Assembly (NCBI GenBank): GCA_010645155.1
Contig: CM021315.1
Coordinates: 5,148,820 to 5,212,819, forward strand
DNA from: Tigriopus japonicus
Lineage: Eukaryota; Arthropoda; Copepoda; Harpacticoida; Harpacticidae
DNA length: 64,000 nucleotides
Direction: 5' to 3'
Below, in pieces: positions 37,701 to 48,965 of the stretch (within the stretch, counting starts at the first letter, position 1; each line of letters opens with the position of its first letter). The translations under genes were made by a program, and so were the position numbers. The notes under the pieces are model-generated. The model saw only the letters and a program-made list of their open reading frames with translations. It was not told the origin of the DNA and ran no database searches.

Positions 37701-40700
37701 TTCTATTTTGTTAGAGTTGACAGTAGCGTTGGTTTGACTGGTTTTGCGGGAATTTTAAGGGAAAACGCTACATTATGTGATTGGCGCTTTTTGCCCTACT
37801 TTATCTTTACCAGACTTTTTCATCTCACGCTGCTGTTGGTGGTTATCAAGTTATGGGCACTTGCCAAAAGTTTCTTTCCCCTCCTTTTTCATCACGAGTT
37901 TGAGTTTTTTGCTTTGTTTTGAAGGTCGGAGTTTCTGTGATGGTGATAAATCTTGAAAAAGAAATCATGGCAGAGATCAACAGAGCGATGTTTCTTTTCC
38001 TTCCTCACTCTCCTTTCCTTTCATCTATCTCCGGTTCCCAGTTCAGAATGATCCATATTTTGGAATCCCAGATTTAACATTCAGCAAAGAAGGAACAACT
38101 TTTTGTGCCCTAGTCCTGAGATTGATGTTGGGGAGTCTTTACAGTTTGCCCCATTCTGAATCGGGCAGCAACCCGCCCACACGTCTTTAAAGCCAGCCTT
38201 TTGGGATGAAGGTCGAACAAATCTAGGAAAAATAGGAGGCCGTTCCTCTTCACCTTCATGACCTCAGTTTTGCGTGGGTTTTCACTGGATGGCTGAAAAT
38301 AACTCCAAGACCATGAAATCGGCGGTCAAACCTCTTTTCATCGCAATCGAGAGCGGCCTCAATTCAAGATATGAAAACAGTGTTCAATTGGAGATAGCTT
38401 TCATGCTTGGAAAGTGGAAACTGGGTTTGACCACGAGCTGACCTTAATTTGATATTGGGCGCTTATTTCCTGTCAAACATATCAATAGGAAAAAGATTGG
38501 ACGGGTGTGACAGAGATATTAACATCGGACACCTTTAAGCGTCCAGATTGGAAATCCCTTTACTGAAGAGTGTTCTCAACATTGTCCTAATTCACTTGTC
38601 TCTAACACTTCCTCAGATCTAAGTTCAGGCGGAACAAGTTCTTTCACCAAACTCTCGTCAGGTTCAGAAAAAGTCTTGTAATGGCAAGTCATTTGATTTC
38701 CTTAAGGTTTGTTACGAAACGAGCTTTACTTCTAAAAGTAATCTTACTCTCAAACTCAAGACTTTTACGTGACTCCTGCGCTTAATCACTTTGTGAGCAA
38801 AAATTCGAGATGAGAGTTTGCTGAATTGCACCTTGTTTCTTTGGAATTGGGCCCAAAAGGTTCCATGACAAATCGGGCCACATGCAGCATAGAAAGTACC
38901 TTCCTAAGCAGATTTATGGAGCTGCCAATTCCCGGCTTTCCTGCGAATAAAGAGATTACTAGAATGAACTTTGAAAGTGACTTTTAATGCAAATTTGGCC
39001 CAAGGGATGCTCTCCAAAAGCTCTCAACCGCAATTCTGTTGCTTCAGCCCTTCAGCACTAAAACGTGTCATTGTTACGATGCCCATGTCTGGCTGACGTC
39101 ATGACTTTCAGGGCTTAGTCGAGATTGAATCCAAAGTATTATGACATTTTGTTTGGAGCAAACTGAGGCACTTGGAGACAATTAAGCCCTGTCCCAAATG
39201 TGTCCCCTCTATCCCTCCAATAGATTAGAGGCCATAGGCATCTTTGTCTGAAAGCTTCCATGAAACACGTTGACATGAGATCCCACTCTCAACATGGTAG
39301 ATAGCCTCCATCAAGGACAAGCCGTCACTTGGTCCTGATGCAATTGGGGATCTCTCGAAAATCTCGTGAGTGTTCCATTACAGCTCTTACGCGAAAGCAT
39401 TGCACCAGTAAACAAGCAAGCCACTCACATTTGCACGATAGTTCTGCAAAAATGAATGAAAGAAGGGATTGCTCTTTGGAGGAAAAAAAGTTCGTTGTTT
39501 CTCCTTAGACCATATCAATGGCGAGTATCTTAATAGATTCTTTTCTGCTAGGTATTAATCTTCTAATGGTAGATTTTAGTGAAGGCCGCCAAGAATAATA
39601 ATGAGGTTGAAGGAGGCCCTCATCCTGAGAGAAGAGGCCAAAAAGCCTCTGGGCATGATATATTGTCTGCCTCCACCGGGTCTACCGCACAAAAGGATTT
39701 TGCCAAATTCACAATGAAGGTCATGGTCATGGGTGGATCCTGCTCTCTTCTTGGCCATCTCAATTTATGGACATGGTGTCATAGTTACCCAAGTTACCAA
39801 AATTTGCAGCCTCTTCGTTAGCTTCCTCATAAAAACACGTTCGAGGGAGAACTGCTTCCGTGTTTTCTGAGGAGTGAGGTCAACTTTCTTCATGGAATTA
39901 ATTTGAGCCCCCGAAAGAAATCCAAACCCAAGTCATGAGTTACTTGTTACTACCAATAAGACTTTCAAACCCGAAGGTCAAAACGCATCATTGCAACTTC
40001 TCGGGGATTGTCTCGTAAGTGATCCAATTATTGGATCCCTCCAAGTTGCATGAAGAGAAGATTAAAGGATCTTTGTCGGATCAATTGTGTCTTTGTGATC
40101 TCAAAACGGCCTAAAAGAGGGGCCTAGAATGGCCATCCTATTACACTGATAAGAATTCTCTTTGAAGCAATGCCAAGCCCGATCAATTGACTTGTGGAAC
40201 AAAAAAGCTTTGGATTGTAAGATAATGGTCCGTTGGAGAAGATAATCGTTGGTGATTGACTTTTGGCACTTCAGACTGCTTGATCTTCAACTTTTGGCCT
40301 CGAAGAAACCTTTAAACGTAGGCGTGCATGAAATCTCAAGAATCCATCTTTTTGAGGATAGAAAACCAATGTTGGGACGACCTCGAATGTTGATCCACGC
40401 CCGTTGGTTCCATGTAGAAAGTTTGATGTGGGTCAAGTTTTAGGCATGTTTCTTCTCGAAATTCTGGGAAGTTATGGAAGTCCGGTGATCCTGACTGGGA
40501 ACATACACACAGTGTTACGAAGACAATCTCGTGATTGTTTTTGTTTGGGATTAAGGTTCAACCGCTGTGGAATTGAATTTCCTCAAGATCACGTTTTGGA
40601 GAGTGAGTGAGCTTCATGAGACCTTCAGGGAAAACTCAGAGAAGCTTCCTAAAGCCATTTCAACAAATTGTCTGTCACTGCACTAGAATTGTATAGATAA

Positions 40701-43700
40701 GCAATGCCATTAATTGCAAAAAGTTTGAGCTCAACTTTTTGAACAAAAGACAACCTCTCACACTATCTTGATGACTAATCTTGAACAAAAAGATTAAGCA
40801 TGTTCCTTTAAGACTCGACAATTGACTTGTTTGAAGAGAATGATGTCGAGGCCAAAGTTTGGTTCTTCAGCAATTCCATTCGCTCTCCGAACAAATTGAG
40901 ACAACTTTTTGAGGAAAAAGACCCAAGAATCGAAAAGTCGTCACAAACTCAAAGTACTGCGCAATTCATCCTTTGGCATGATCGTTTTAAAGGGGTAAGT
41001 CTAATAAATTGAAATTTTGAGGTGGATCGAAGCGAAGATCCAAGCGAATTATCTTTTAATCAGCAAGTTTCTAAAAGTCAAAGAGATCATGCAATTCAAG
41101 ATCGATTGTAAGTAAAAAGGTCGCAAACAATACGGTCACAAGTAAATAGGCCACAATAATATTATTAGATTAAATTATTTTCATCCTTTCAAGCATTGAA
41201 AAGACGAACCTACCAATACTCTAATAATATGCCCCAGGGTGTTTCAGAGTAGTAAACACAATAAACAATAAACAAACAATAAAAAGTTCACGAGGAAAAA
41301 CGGTCACTGAAAAATGTCACGGTAAAAAGTTACTTTTCCATGGACAGGATTGGTATCCACCCAGAATATCTTAGAAACCCATGAACTGATGTTGAAAACA
41401 AGGCGTAATTTTGATGCTAAAGTGGTCAGGGAACACCTTCCTCGTAGGTTGGGAACATTGCTCTCAAAAACAAATCGGGTTAGAAATGGCTTTCCAGTTG
41501 TTGACTATTCTGATGAGATCTTAGCCTTTGCATGATTGTGTTTCACCCTGCTAATCTTGAGGTCCCCTTGGGCAATCTTCAACCATGGAAAAAAATCAAG
41601 GTTCCTGGGGTCCTCCCCTCTCCCCCCTTAAATATTTCTGGAGCTTGCGGATCTGTGACCTTTTTACGGTGGCCGTTTTACCTTGTGAGCTTTTACTGTG
41701 ACCAATTTACCGCACCCCTTAAGATCGCTCCAAGTGATCTTGAAATACTGTCTGAGAAACCCGTCGCAAACTGCGAAAAATTAAAGCATTTAAATGTGCG
41801 GTTATTGCAAAAGACAGCTGCGTTTAAGACAGAAAATGAATGATCCATGTGCATGAAACTGTCTTCAAAATAAGGAATGACGTCATATTTCTATTTTGCT
41901 ACAAGCAAATCCAAAGAGGGTCTCAGTTCCTAAAAGCCCTTTTCTCTGGGGCTCTTTACAAACCTTGCCTATGACAGGTTCTACCGGGTGATTCATAAGT
42001 CACAAAACAGCAAACCAAATTTGTAACTGGGAAATGGTTGATCTCACAAAAAATGTTCCAAGTTCAAGCAGATAACAATTCTTAAGATTGTTGTTATTAC
42101 CTTTTTTTAATCAAAAAAATCTTCGATTTTATCTGAAATTCAGGACGGAGGATAAGTCGAAGTCACGATCACTCTGTCCTCAATATTGAGTCTTGACAGG
42201 AAAAATACTTGTCGCCTTAATATTGAGTTTGCGCGACATTTTTCCCGACTATTCAAGCCAAATCATATGTAGTAAATGTAAGGGTCATACGCGTACGTAT
42301 GTGTTCAATCACGAGCAATACTGTGGAGTACAGATGATATGACTAGTTCTGTTTCCTTTGAAACACTCGGTAAAACATTTTGCAATGAATCCCAGTTGTT
42401 GTTTGGTTGGGTGGAATGATTTACCAACTTGAGTGAAAAGTATTGGTTAAAAATGAAATGAAAAGGAACAATGTGGGCGTGCCGCAAAGTTTTTTTTTTT
42501 GCTTCAAACTTTTTCCTACTCGAACCTTTCTGTGCTTCACAAAGCATCAAGCAATCTGTGCCATTATGGCTCTGGAAAGAGATAATCGGTGAGCACAAAG
42601 GTTTCTTAAAGATCTGGAAGTGATAAACTCAACGTTTGGAAAGAACCCAAGTTTCACTTTGACCTTGGTTCAAAGGCACAATCACACTGGAAGCACTTAC
42701 TCGGAAGGTCATTTTATAGCTTATGTCTTACGTCTCAGTTTTATTGGCTGAAATGAAGGTTTTCTTGTCTTGAGGCCAGCCTCCTAACTGTTTCCGCAGA
42801 ACAGACAAAAATAATCCAGGACAATATGAAACAAGACCCATTTTTTACGGACTTTTCCTTCCAATTTACTTGATGATACCCAGGAACTTGAACACATAGT
42901 GTTGTTGCTCTTTTCATTTTGTACCTAAACCATGACAAATGTTCGAATCCTTGCTTTCACACTGAACTTTTCCTTTTTCGAAAAGTTTTTGAATAACCTG
43001 ATTCTGATTGTATTTTACAGATTCATCCGTTGACCACCACTGGTCTGGCTCCAGTTGCTATTTTGATCGTTCTCAATGTACGAATTTGCCGTGGGATTCA
43101 AATCCTCCACCAGAGGCGCACCTCTCGCAATCGGAAAGAGTTGAATATGGCCTATATTGCGATAGTGATTGTTTCGTTGTTTGTCATTTCTAACATGCCG
43201 CGAATTTTGGCTGGCGCTCAAGAGGTGACCAACACTCATCTCATCATTCATTGCATTGAAAACAAGACCCAATACATTCCGTCGATGGACTTTTATAAGC
43301 TCGATTTCGTGGCTCGATTATTGATGGTCATCAATTCGTCCATCAATTTTCTGGTGTATTGTGCTGTGAGCACGCCTTTCAAGGTATGTATCTTTGCCTC
43401 ATAAAATGATCATTTGGAATTAAAGATGTTTTCGCAACAAACATGAATGCCTGCAATCTGTGTGCAATTTTTATATAGAGCATCAAAAGGTTGAAAAAAT
43501 GTCCTTTTTTTTGGCATTTTGATGGACGTAATGATGAACTGATTGTACTGAAAGTTTGATATGATGGAAAGTTGAACATTTTACAAGCTTCAATTCTTCA
43601 TAACCTTCGTTCCAGCATATGAATCGGTGTACAATTTGGGAAGAAATATGGTATTCGCAAAATATGACCAACTAGAATCATAATGTATTCTTGTTGGAAT

Positions 43701-46700
43701 CTAAGGCTTCCCTATGTAACCATGGCCTTTGTCGGAGTTGAAATTGGAGATAAACTTTCCTGAAATGCCTTGTGGTTGAGGATCTTTCAAACTTAAGATA
43801 GTCAGATGTCTCACGGAAAAAACTGAAGCAATTTAATTCAAGATTTGATTAGTCCTCTTTTCTTCTGTTATTGATTTTTTCCGAAGCTCGACACTTCAAC
43901 GAACATCAATTGTCCAATCAATTTACGAAATTCACAATTTTTGGTAAGACTTGACATGCTTCCATTTAATCTCATTTGAGCTTTAATTTCTTCACTGCCA
44001 AATATATTATGCTTCAGGTCGTTCATAAATCCGTTCACAAACATTTTGTTCTCATAACTGCATTGCCATGCAAAATTTGATATATTATGCTTACGGTTGT
44101 TTCAAAGTTCTATCAACGACCATGTTTGAATGTTAAATCAATTTCACCAAAATCTTCCGCTTCATTTAAAGCATTCGTGATGCTCTCCCAAATGGATGGT
44201 TTCCCATAAACTTGACCATGCCAAGAGAGCTAATCTTGTTCTCATAAGGGTACTTGAAGCGTAACAACAACAGTTTGAAAAATGTTTCTGAGCCCTTTTC
44301 AACTGAAAGCAGCTGTTTTTATTCCAAAAAGTCACTAGTTGGTGTCTCACTATTTTTTTAGCGAGAATTCGCTCGAATATTGTTGATAAACGGGAAGTTA
44401 AAGTGTATGCAACATTTGAAAATATATTGAGTTTTTCAACAACTTTTGCTATCATTTGAGACTGGTTGACCAAAGTTTAATTTTTGAACCATGTCAAATA
44501 TGATATCTCCATCAAGTCTTAGTAAACGTCACAAAACGATAAATTCCCTTCAAGAATACCCTTTTAAATTCCTTAATTTGCATGAGTTAAGACTTATGAT
44601 GTCAAAATTTGTGCATCAAAAGCCCTTAAAACCTCGTCATTTAGCGAATTTGGCAAAGAGGCAATCCCGTAAGTGCTCTATTACGCCTTGTAAAAAAATA
44701 CCTTTGAGATGACAATGCTGCTAAAGAAAATGGCGTATGATAAGATGGATCAAGCGAGAAAGACGTAATCTCACTTAGTTCTTCCAAGGAGACAAAAAAA
44801 TGCCACTTAAGATGCTAATTTATGTGAGAGCTCCTTTGTGTAAAGTCGATGATTTCAAGACAAATAATTCAAAAACTGCTATGCAAATGACTTGGCAGGC
44901 AATTCCCAAAATAGATTATACAATCAAACGATTGAAACACATAATAAAAAGCAATTTTTCTTGGGCTGAAAATACATCACTTATAGTTATAAATAAATCG
45001 AAAGTTAAGAACAAATGCCTTTTTCAATTTCATTTTGTATGACTAATTTCCGTAAGTCTTGTTTGGCTCCATTAAGGGATAATGCTATGGTTTGCAATTT
45101 AAAATTTAGATTTTCTGTAGTTGATCTTTTGAAAGGAATCAGGAAACGTATTTTACTGCAAGATAATCCTTCTTTTCATCCGGGTTTGAAGTTTTTGAAT
45201 TGACATAGGATAAGAGACTCTGAAACTATGAAACTTGGTAAAAGAGATTGGAAGATGAAGAATCATCACAAAAAAGTATTAATGCTCAAGAATATGGGTC
45301 ACTTGCTTGTCAGATTCGAAATTCCTGCTAGTTCAGCTTTCTGTCACTTGATTGGTAAAACTTTTGAAGAATTGTAAATCTGTTTAAAATAAAGATCCTG
45401 ACATGCATAAGACAGTTCTATCCAATTTACTCGAAAAGTGACTTAACCAACTACCGGATACATGTCATGACTTTCCACAAAGCTGATCTCAAAGAAAAGT
45501 CTTCCCCAACCTTTAGATAGAGTCTTTGCCAAAGTTGAGAGAGAAAAAAGAACATTTTCCCCCTTTGAGGAAGCTTTCAAAGATAGATTTGCAATGGCCT
45601 TCCTCCCTTGCTCAATCATTTCGTATTCAGCACCTTCCTCTGCTCCAGTTTCTTGACCTTGTCAAGTCACCCAATCATACTGTGACTCCCAAGGGAGCAA
45701 CAAAGACATGGGATAATAAAGATGCCCCCCCTCTACCCAAGATTTGAACCTAACTTCAAGGCGTCTTTCCTTTTTCAATTTCAGAGAGCATTTTACGATC
45801 TGTTATCCCCGGCTTGTTTCTTCTGTCCCGGGTTTCTCAAATGTTTGCTCCGATCCGGTTCCACTCGAGGAAGACAAGTTAATGGAGCTCCACGAGGTGA
45901 ATTCGAATCCTCGGACGATATGGCTACTTACCCTGGAATTATGATGACCACCACGACAGTGGCTCCAATTGGACGAGGCCATTCGAACCTCACTTCGACG
46001 CGAAATTCCCCGGAGGGCGATGTCATCCCAGGGGGAAACGAAATCAATTCCAGCCTAACCCATAAAGTCCCCAACGGGATTCACGCCGAAGGTATTACGA
46101 AGGACGAAAAATGGTTCTACTAGAGCTAAAACTTCGATCATATCTTGATCACCCGGTGGTCTTCACTTCCACTTGGAGGGGCCTATTTTTAGGACCATTG
46201 GGTGTTAGCTAGAGCCCCTCCCTCCCCTCGTTGACCAATGTATGTACTTATCCTGAGATCTTCTCCTCTACGTTCTCTTATCCAGCCAATCACACTCAAC
46301 TAAATGATTCGTGTCCAAGAATGCTCGAACCAATTTCGGCCACGGCTTTGGTTGGCACGCGAGATTCTGTTCCTGACAAATTGTTGAGCAAACGAGATGG
46401 AGGACATCGAGCTCCTTCGCCACAATCACTTACTATGCGTAACAATAATTGCCCAAAAGTGGAACAGGAGAGGTCTATGCACTCTTCCGTAAGTGTGCCC
46501 TTGAGCCCTGTCTCGGTCCAATCCGTTGTTCCACGCCAAAGTAATGAAAGGGTAGAGGTTCCACTTGCCATTGAGCCATTAGTTGCTCAAGCTCTGAGAG
46601 AGGAACAAGACCAAGCCAACAATGATGTGGATCCAAAAAGTGGGTGCCCCTCATTACGAGCAGATGTGAGCCATTCTAAGAATGAGGTAGGTTAACCTCG

Positions 46701-47068
46701 ACTCTTTCAATTACGCTCAATAAGACTATGACTTTGTATGGTCCAGTGTGCAATATGGTGAACAAGAATAGAAGTAAAAGGTTTTCCATTGAGATCGAGA
46801 CAAATTCGCTCCGTTTTTGAAGACTAATGAAATACATTTCTTCATTGATTCATTCAAAATCTTCATTTGCCATATTTTAAAACTATTTTTGGAAAATTTA
46901 TGGAATGCATCCTTATGAGTAATGATTTGCGTTACATTGCAGTATTACCGTTATTCGTTCCTTTTCCAGGCAAAGGACGTTGATATCCGAGCGGAAGTGG
47001 ATAATGGTCATTCCAGGGATCCTCGATATCTTCCTGATCTGGTCCAAGATCACTCATCAAAAACCTGA
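28512..47068 (+). CDS. Class A GPCR, FMRFamide/neuropeptide-receptor type
   Basis: A seven-helix receptor assembled from eight coding exons: 28512-28709, 30061-30274, 36124-36356, 36457-36510, 43021-43383, 45785-46091, 46286-46686 and 46970-47068. All junctions are GT-AG and in phase, giving about 622 aa. The N-terminus has several Asn-x-Ser/Thr sites. TM1 and TM2 come from exon 2, TM3 and TM4 from exon 3, the start of TM5 from the 54-nt exon 4, and TM5-TM7 from exon 5. The DRY motif is ERH (168-170). The NPxxY motif is NFLVY (342-346) inside NSSINFLVYC, typical of FMRFamide-receptor-like proteins. Helix 8 is followed by cysteines 365, 368 and 374, possible palmitoylation sites. Extracellular loop 2 is very short and has no Cys. 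The tail is long and Ser/Thr-rich. The ligand is unknown; a neuropeptide is inferred. Confidence 0.85.
28710..30060. other. GPCR intron 1
   Basis: 1,351-bp intron between GTAATA and the acceptor CTTCTCAATAG. It is AT-rich and no feature is recognised inside. Confidence 0.7.
30061..30274 (+). CDS. GPCR exon 2 (TM1, TM2)
   Basis: Acceptor CTTCTCAATAG, donor CACG|GTAAGG. It encodes TM1 with the GNVFAVIVL core (the conserved Asn of helix 1) and TM2 (LLITLCVFDTIFLVCNIA, with the conserved Asp). It ends in phase 1, which matches exon 3. Confidence 0.88.
30861..32539. mobile_element. DNA transposon-like element with AGTATACT subterminal arrays
   Basis: The left end GGGTCGCATGTTAACGCA (30861-30878) is repeated perfectly in reverse complement at 32522-32539. 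The flanks CATTAAT and CATGAAT resemble a 7-bp target duplication with one mismatch. Inside the ends sit six copies of the perfect palindrome AGTATACT: 30900, 30939, 32387, 32416, 32476 and 32497. Subterminal motif arrays of this kind usually bind transposase. No transposase frame is present, so the element is non-autonomous; the superfamily is undetermined. Confidence 0.72.
33955..34439. mobile_element. hAT-type MITE, second family (485 bp)
   Basis: The ends are TAGGGACGGGCAAAAAGTG and its exact reverse complement. Flanks are ATTATCAC (33947-33954) and ATTACCAC (34440-34447), an 8-bp target duplication with one mismatch. Its length equals that of the element at 11644-12128, but the terminal repeats differ. 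It is non-coding and lies within GPCR intron 2. Confidence 0.85.
35644..35874. mobile_element. Foldback MITE, copy 1 (about 231 bp)
   Basis: Almost the whole element is an inverted repeat. Left-arm landmarks GGTCAGTTATTG, GTTTGGAAG, GAAATAACCATG and CTACATAAGCTG recur in reverse order and orientation on the right as CAGCTTATGTAG, CATGGTTATTTC, CTTCCAAAC and CAACAACCGACC. It would fold into a single long hairpin. It is related to 59749-59951. Confidence 0.72.
36124..36356 (+). CDS. GPCR exon 3 (TM3, TM4)
   Basis: Acceptor TTCTTTTTAG, donor CTACAG|GTACGC. It encodes TM3 with the ERH form of DRY, the second intracellular loop (FAICNPHKYR) and TM4 (HLAMYIAPVTIFSLFFNIP). The cysteine of TM3 is at residue 146, two positions off the usual 3.25 site when counted from the Arg. 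Confidence 0.88.
36457..36510 (+). CDS. GPCR exon 4, 54-nt microexon (start of TM5)
   Basis: Eighteen codons (RRWMTNALYVKINLYLRA) lie between acceptor TAATGCTCATTTCAG and donor GAGCG|GTGAGA, in phase 0 at both ends. They supply the missing N-terminal part of TM5: LYVKINLY aligns with the Y-x-x-x-Y pattern before TM5 in FMRFamide-type receptors. The upstream intron is only 100 nt. Confidence 0.7.
36511..43020. other. GPCR intron 4 (6.5 kb)
   Basis: The intron runs from GTGAGA to the acceptor GATTGTATTTTACAG. It contains many short open frames (such as 39579-39821 and 40827-41012) but no domain, no paired repeat ends that I could see and no further receptor exon needed for phase. Confidence 0.6.
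43021..43383 (+). CDS. GPCR exon 5 (TM5-TM7)
   Basis: 121 codons, phase 0 at both ends, donor TTTCAAG|GTATGT. It encodes the end of TM5 (GLAPVAILIVLNVRICRGI), a basic third intracellular loop (HQRRTSRNRKE), TM6 with VISNMPR in place of CWxP, and TM7 (LLMVINSSINFLVYC). Confidence 0.9.
43384..45784. other. GPCR intron 5
   Basis: 2.4-kb intron. Plus-strand frames at 44491-44712 and 44800-45203 lie close together and could be remnants of a decayed coding insertion. I recognise no domain in them. Confidence 0.6.
45785..46123 (+). CDS. GPCR exon 6 (helix 8, proximal tail, optional stop)
   Basis: The acceptor is TTTTTCAATTTCAG. It encodes helix 8 (RAFYDLL), cysteines and a Thr-rich tail. Two ends are possible: splicing at 46091 (GAAG|GTATTA) into 46286, which keeps the frame, or reading on to the TAG at 46121, giving a shorter tail ending KDEKWFY. 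Confidence 0.8.
   Translation, partial: RAFYDLLSPACFFCPGFLKCLLRSGSTRGRQVNGAPRGEFESSDDMATYPGIMMTTTTVAPIGRGHSNLTSTRNSPEGDVIPGGNEINSSLTHKVPNGIHAEGITKDEKWFY
46286..46686 (+). CDS. GPCR exon 7 (distal cytoplasmic tail)
   Basis: The acceptor has a strong pyrimidine tract (CTCTACGTTCTCTTATCCAG). The frame stays open for 134 codons to the donor AATGAG|GTAGGT. An internal perfect donor, CTTCC|GTAAGTGTG at 46489, is also in phase 0 and could shorten the exon. The product is hydrophilic and Ser/Pro-rich. Confidence 0.65.
46970..47068 (+). CDS. GPCR exon 8 (C-terminus, stop TGA)
   Basis: Acceptor CGTTCCTTTTCCAG, phase 0, 32 codons and a stop at 47066-47068. The product starts AKDVDIRAEVDNG and ends DHSSKT. 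No canonical AATAAA follows closely. Confidence 0.65.
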   Translation, partial: AKDVDIRAEVDNGHSRDPRYLPDLVQDHSSKT

Positions 47069-47370
47069 ATAAGCTCCGTTCAATCAAGCTAGATGGACCC
47101 CTGAGAGTGAGACCACGACCTACCAAGTACGACCGAACCAAAAAAGAGCTTCAAGCTCGTGAAAGTGTATTTGTCAAATGAAGGAATAGCGTATATTTTC
47201 TGTTGTTTCGTTTTTCCATGAAAATATATACAATATATTCGACCCACCCGAATGTGGAGAGATCCAATTGTTAGTTATCGTTGCCTCTTCTCAAGTACTA
47301 TGAAGTATGTACTTTGGGGGTCTCTTGTGTCTCAACAGGAACTTTGAAGAGGGTGTCGTGTTCTTGGCAA

Positions 47371-47935
47371 TCACACAAAAGAACCTGACGGAGGAGCAGG
47401 AGCATTTTGGGGGCGCATATTCTCAAGGCTCCTCTTCCTCGGTCCATTGTCCCACAAGGGACTGATGTAAGATTGTAGCTTCTCTGTGGAAATAGGGAAC
47501 TTGCCCACATGACTGAGCTTCCTAACCCGGTCTCTTGGAGGGTGAATAATGTATTTCGAATTGGTTGTCAATCCAGATCCATTCATGTTATCGATTCTCA
47601 CGGAAGACTCGGGGCAAATCGATTCCTAAAAAGGAAGAGGAAAGCAAAAAAAAAGGATCTTCAACATATATTCCTAGGGCTCTTGGCGATTTAGAAATGT
47701 GGGATCAGCAAACCTGGATGGGAGCAAGAACGCTAGCTTCGCAATCCCCGGGATATGAATGTTTGAGTCCATGATCGGGTTGAAATTTGATGTTATGATT
47801 TGTTCCTCCTTTCCCTCGCTTTGGAAACACCTCGATCCAATTGAGCCACTTCAGGATGAAGAGCAGTATAAAAGTGAGTAGCAAAGTTGAGATGATTAGA
47901 GCTCTGGAAGTAAAATACGTTTCACTTTTCGTCAT
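47371..47935 (-). CDS. Possible small signal-anchored membrane protein
   Basis: Two exons, 47935-47714 and 47625-47371, joined in phase 0, would give 158 aa. The start MTKSETYF is followed by a single hydrophobic helix (RALIISTLLLTFILLFIL), then a basic and Pro-rich lumenal or extracellular part with two cysteines (GDCEAS and SICPES). The acceptor is strong (TTCCTCTTCCTTTTTAG); the donor is weak (CAG|GTTTGC). An earlier in-frame ATG exists at 47977, itself preceded by a stop. The gene would converge on the GPCR's 3' end, 300 bp away. I do not recognise the family. It could also be the N-terminal part of a type II enzyme whose catalytic exons I missed. Confidence 0.35.
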
Positions 47936-48594
47936 AGAGGATTTCGTATGAATGAAGTAGCATTTGTAAAAGGCCATTCGTCACAGCCGAACAATATACT
48001 ATAATACTTTTCTGGTGTTCTTTTGAAGTAGAGGACAACAGTATGAGATGAATCGGAGGATGTGCATCTGTCAGTTTCCTATTTTCCCAATTTTTTGTCT
48101 TCATGACTGCAGAGAGGCCTCGAACCAATAGAAATCCTTTCTCATAGATTAAATCAAACGCTTGGTTTTCAGTATACTATTAACTTGTTCTTCGCCATCC
48201 TTGGCTCGTTTATTAAGCATTTTTAGGCTAAAATTTCCGCTGGTTTCGGCTTTGTTCCTTTTTTCTTTTGCTTATATCCGACTACCCGGCCATCAAATCT
48301 CAGAACACCTTGATCAGAATTTTTGCTCTCGTCAAGAAAGAACCTTCTCTGTTTGCTTCAAAACTGAGAAAAAAAAACCGCAAGATGCTACTTTGCCAAG
48401 TACTTTGCATTGACTTATGCTTGGTACGAGTTATTCAGCTCCACCATCAAAAGCCAAACAAGGCAATGTTCCCTCCATTTTTGTCGATCCTGGAGTATAA
48501 AAGGAAAGTGTTTTCTCAATGAAAACAAGAATAGTGGATCTTGTTTTTTCCATAAACTAATCTTTACAGGTTTTGAAAATTAGAAGTCCAATTA

Positions 48595-48965
48595 GAAAAA
48601 AATGTAGATTTTTAGAAGTTTTGTGCGAAAAAGGAGGTTTATGGGCTAGCTTTATTAATTTAATTGCCATTTTCATAAGAAACTTACGAGACCCATTTTT
48701 CAAACAAAAATAATCGAGACCCCAGCAAATTCGCCAAAAAATTGCACCCCAAATATCGTTATCTAAAACACAGAAAACAATTTTTCAAACGAAAAAAAAA
48801 TGACAACAAATATTTTCAACGATGCGATCATTTCTTAATTTATTTGTAATTTTCACCATTTTTACGTATGGTTGCCATTTTATTTGGAATTTTGTAGGGC
48901 TTTTATTTGTCAATTTTAGGTCTTAAAAGGGCCAGTTTATTTGCCTCAAATCTGCAACCATACCA
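48595..48965. mobile_element. Degenerate relative of the 11644-12128 MITE
   Basis: The right part keeps the same order of motifs as that element's right end: TTTATTTG..., TTGCCATTTTATTTG, then TCTTAAAAGGGCCAGTTTAT and TTTGCCTCAAATCTGCAACC, against CCTAAAAGGCATGTTTTATT and TTGCCAGAAATCTGCACCCC. The left end is only weakly recognisable (TGTAGATTT). No target duplication is visible. Confidence 0.5.

Noticed and set aside
39579..41535. Several 60-100 codon plus-strand frames inside GPCR intron 4
   Set aside because: None encodes receptor-like sequence and none is needed for phase, since the exon 4-5 junction is already in phase.
41980..42190. GGGTGATTCATAAGTC, like a mariner end
   Set aside because: No matching inverted end was found nearby.
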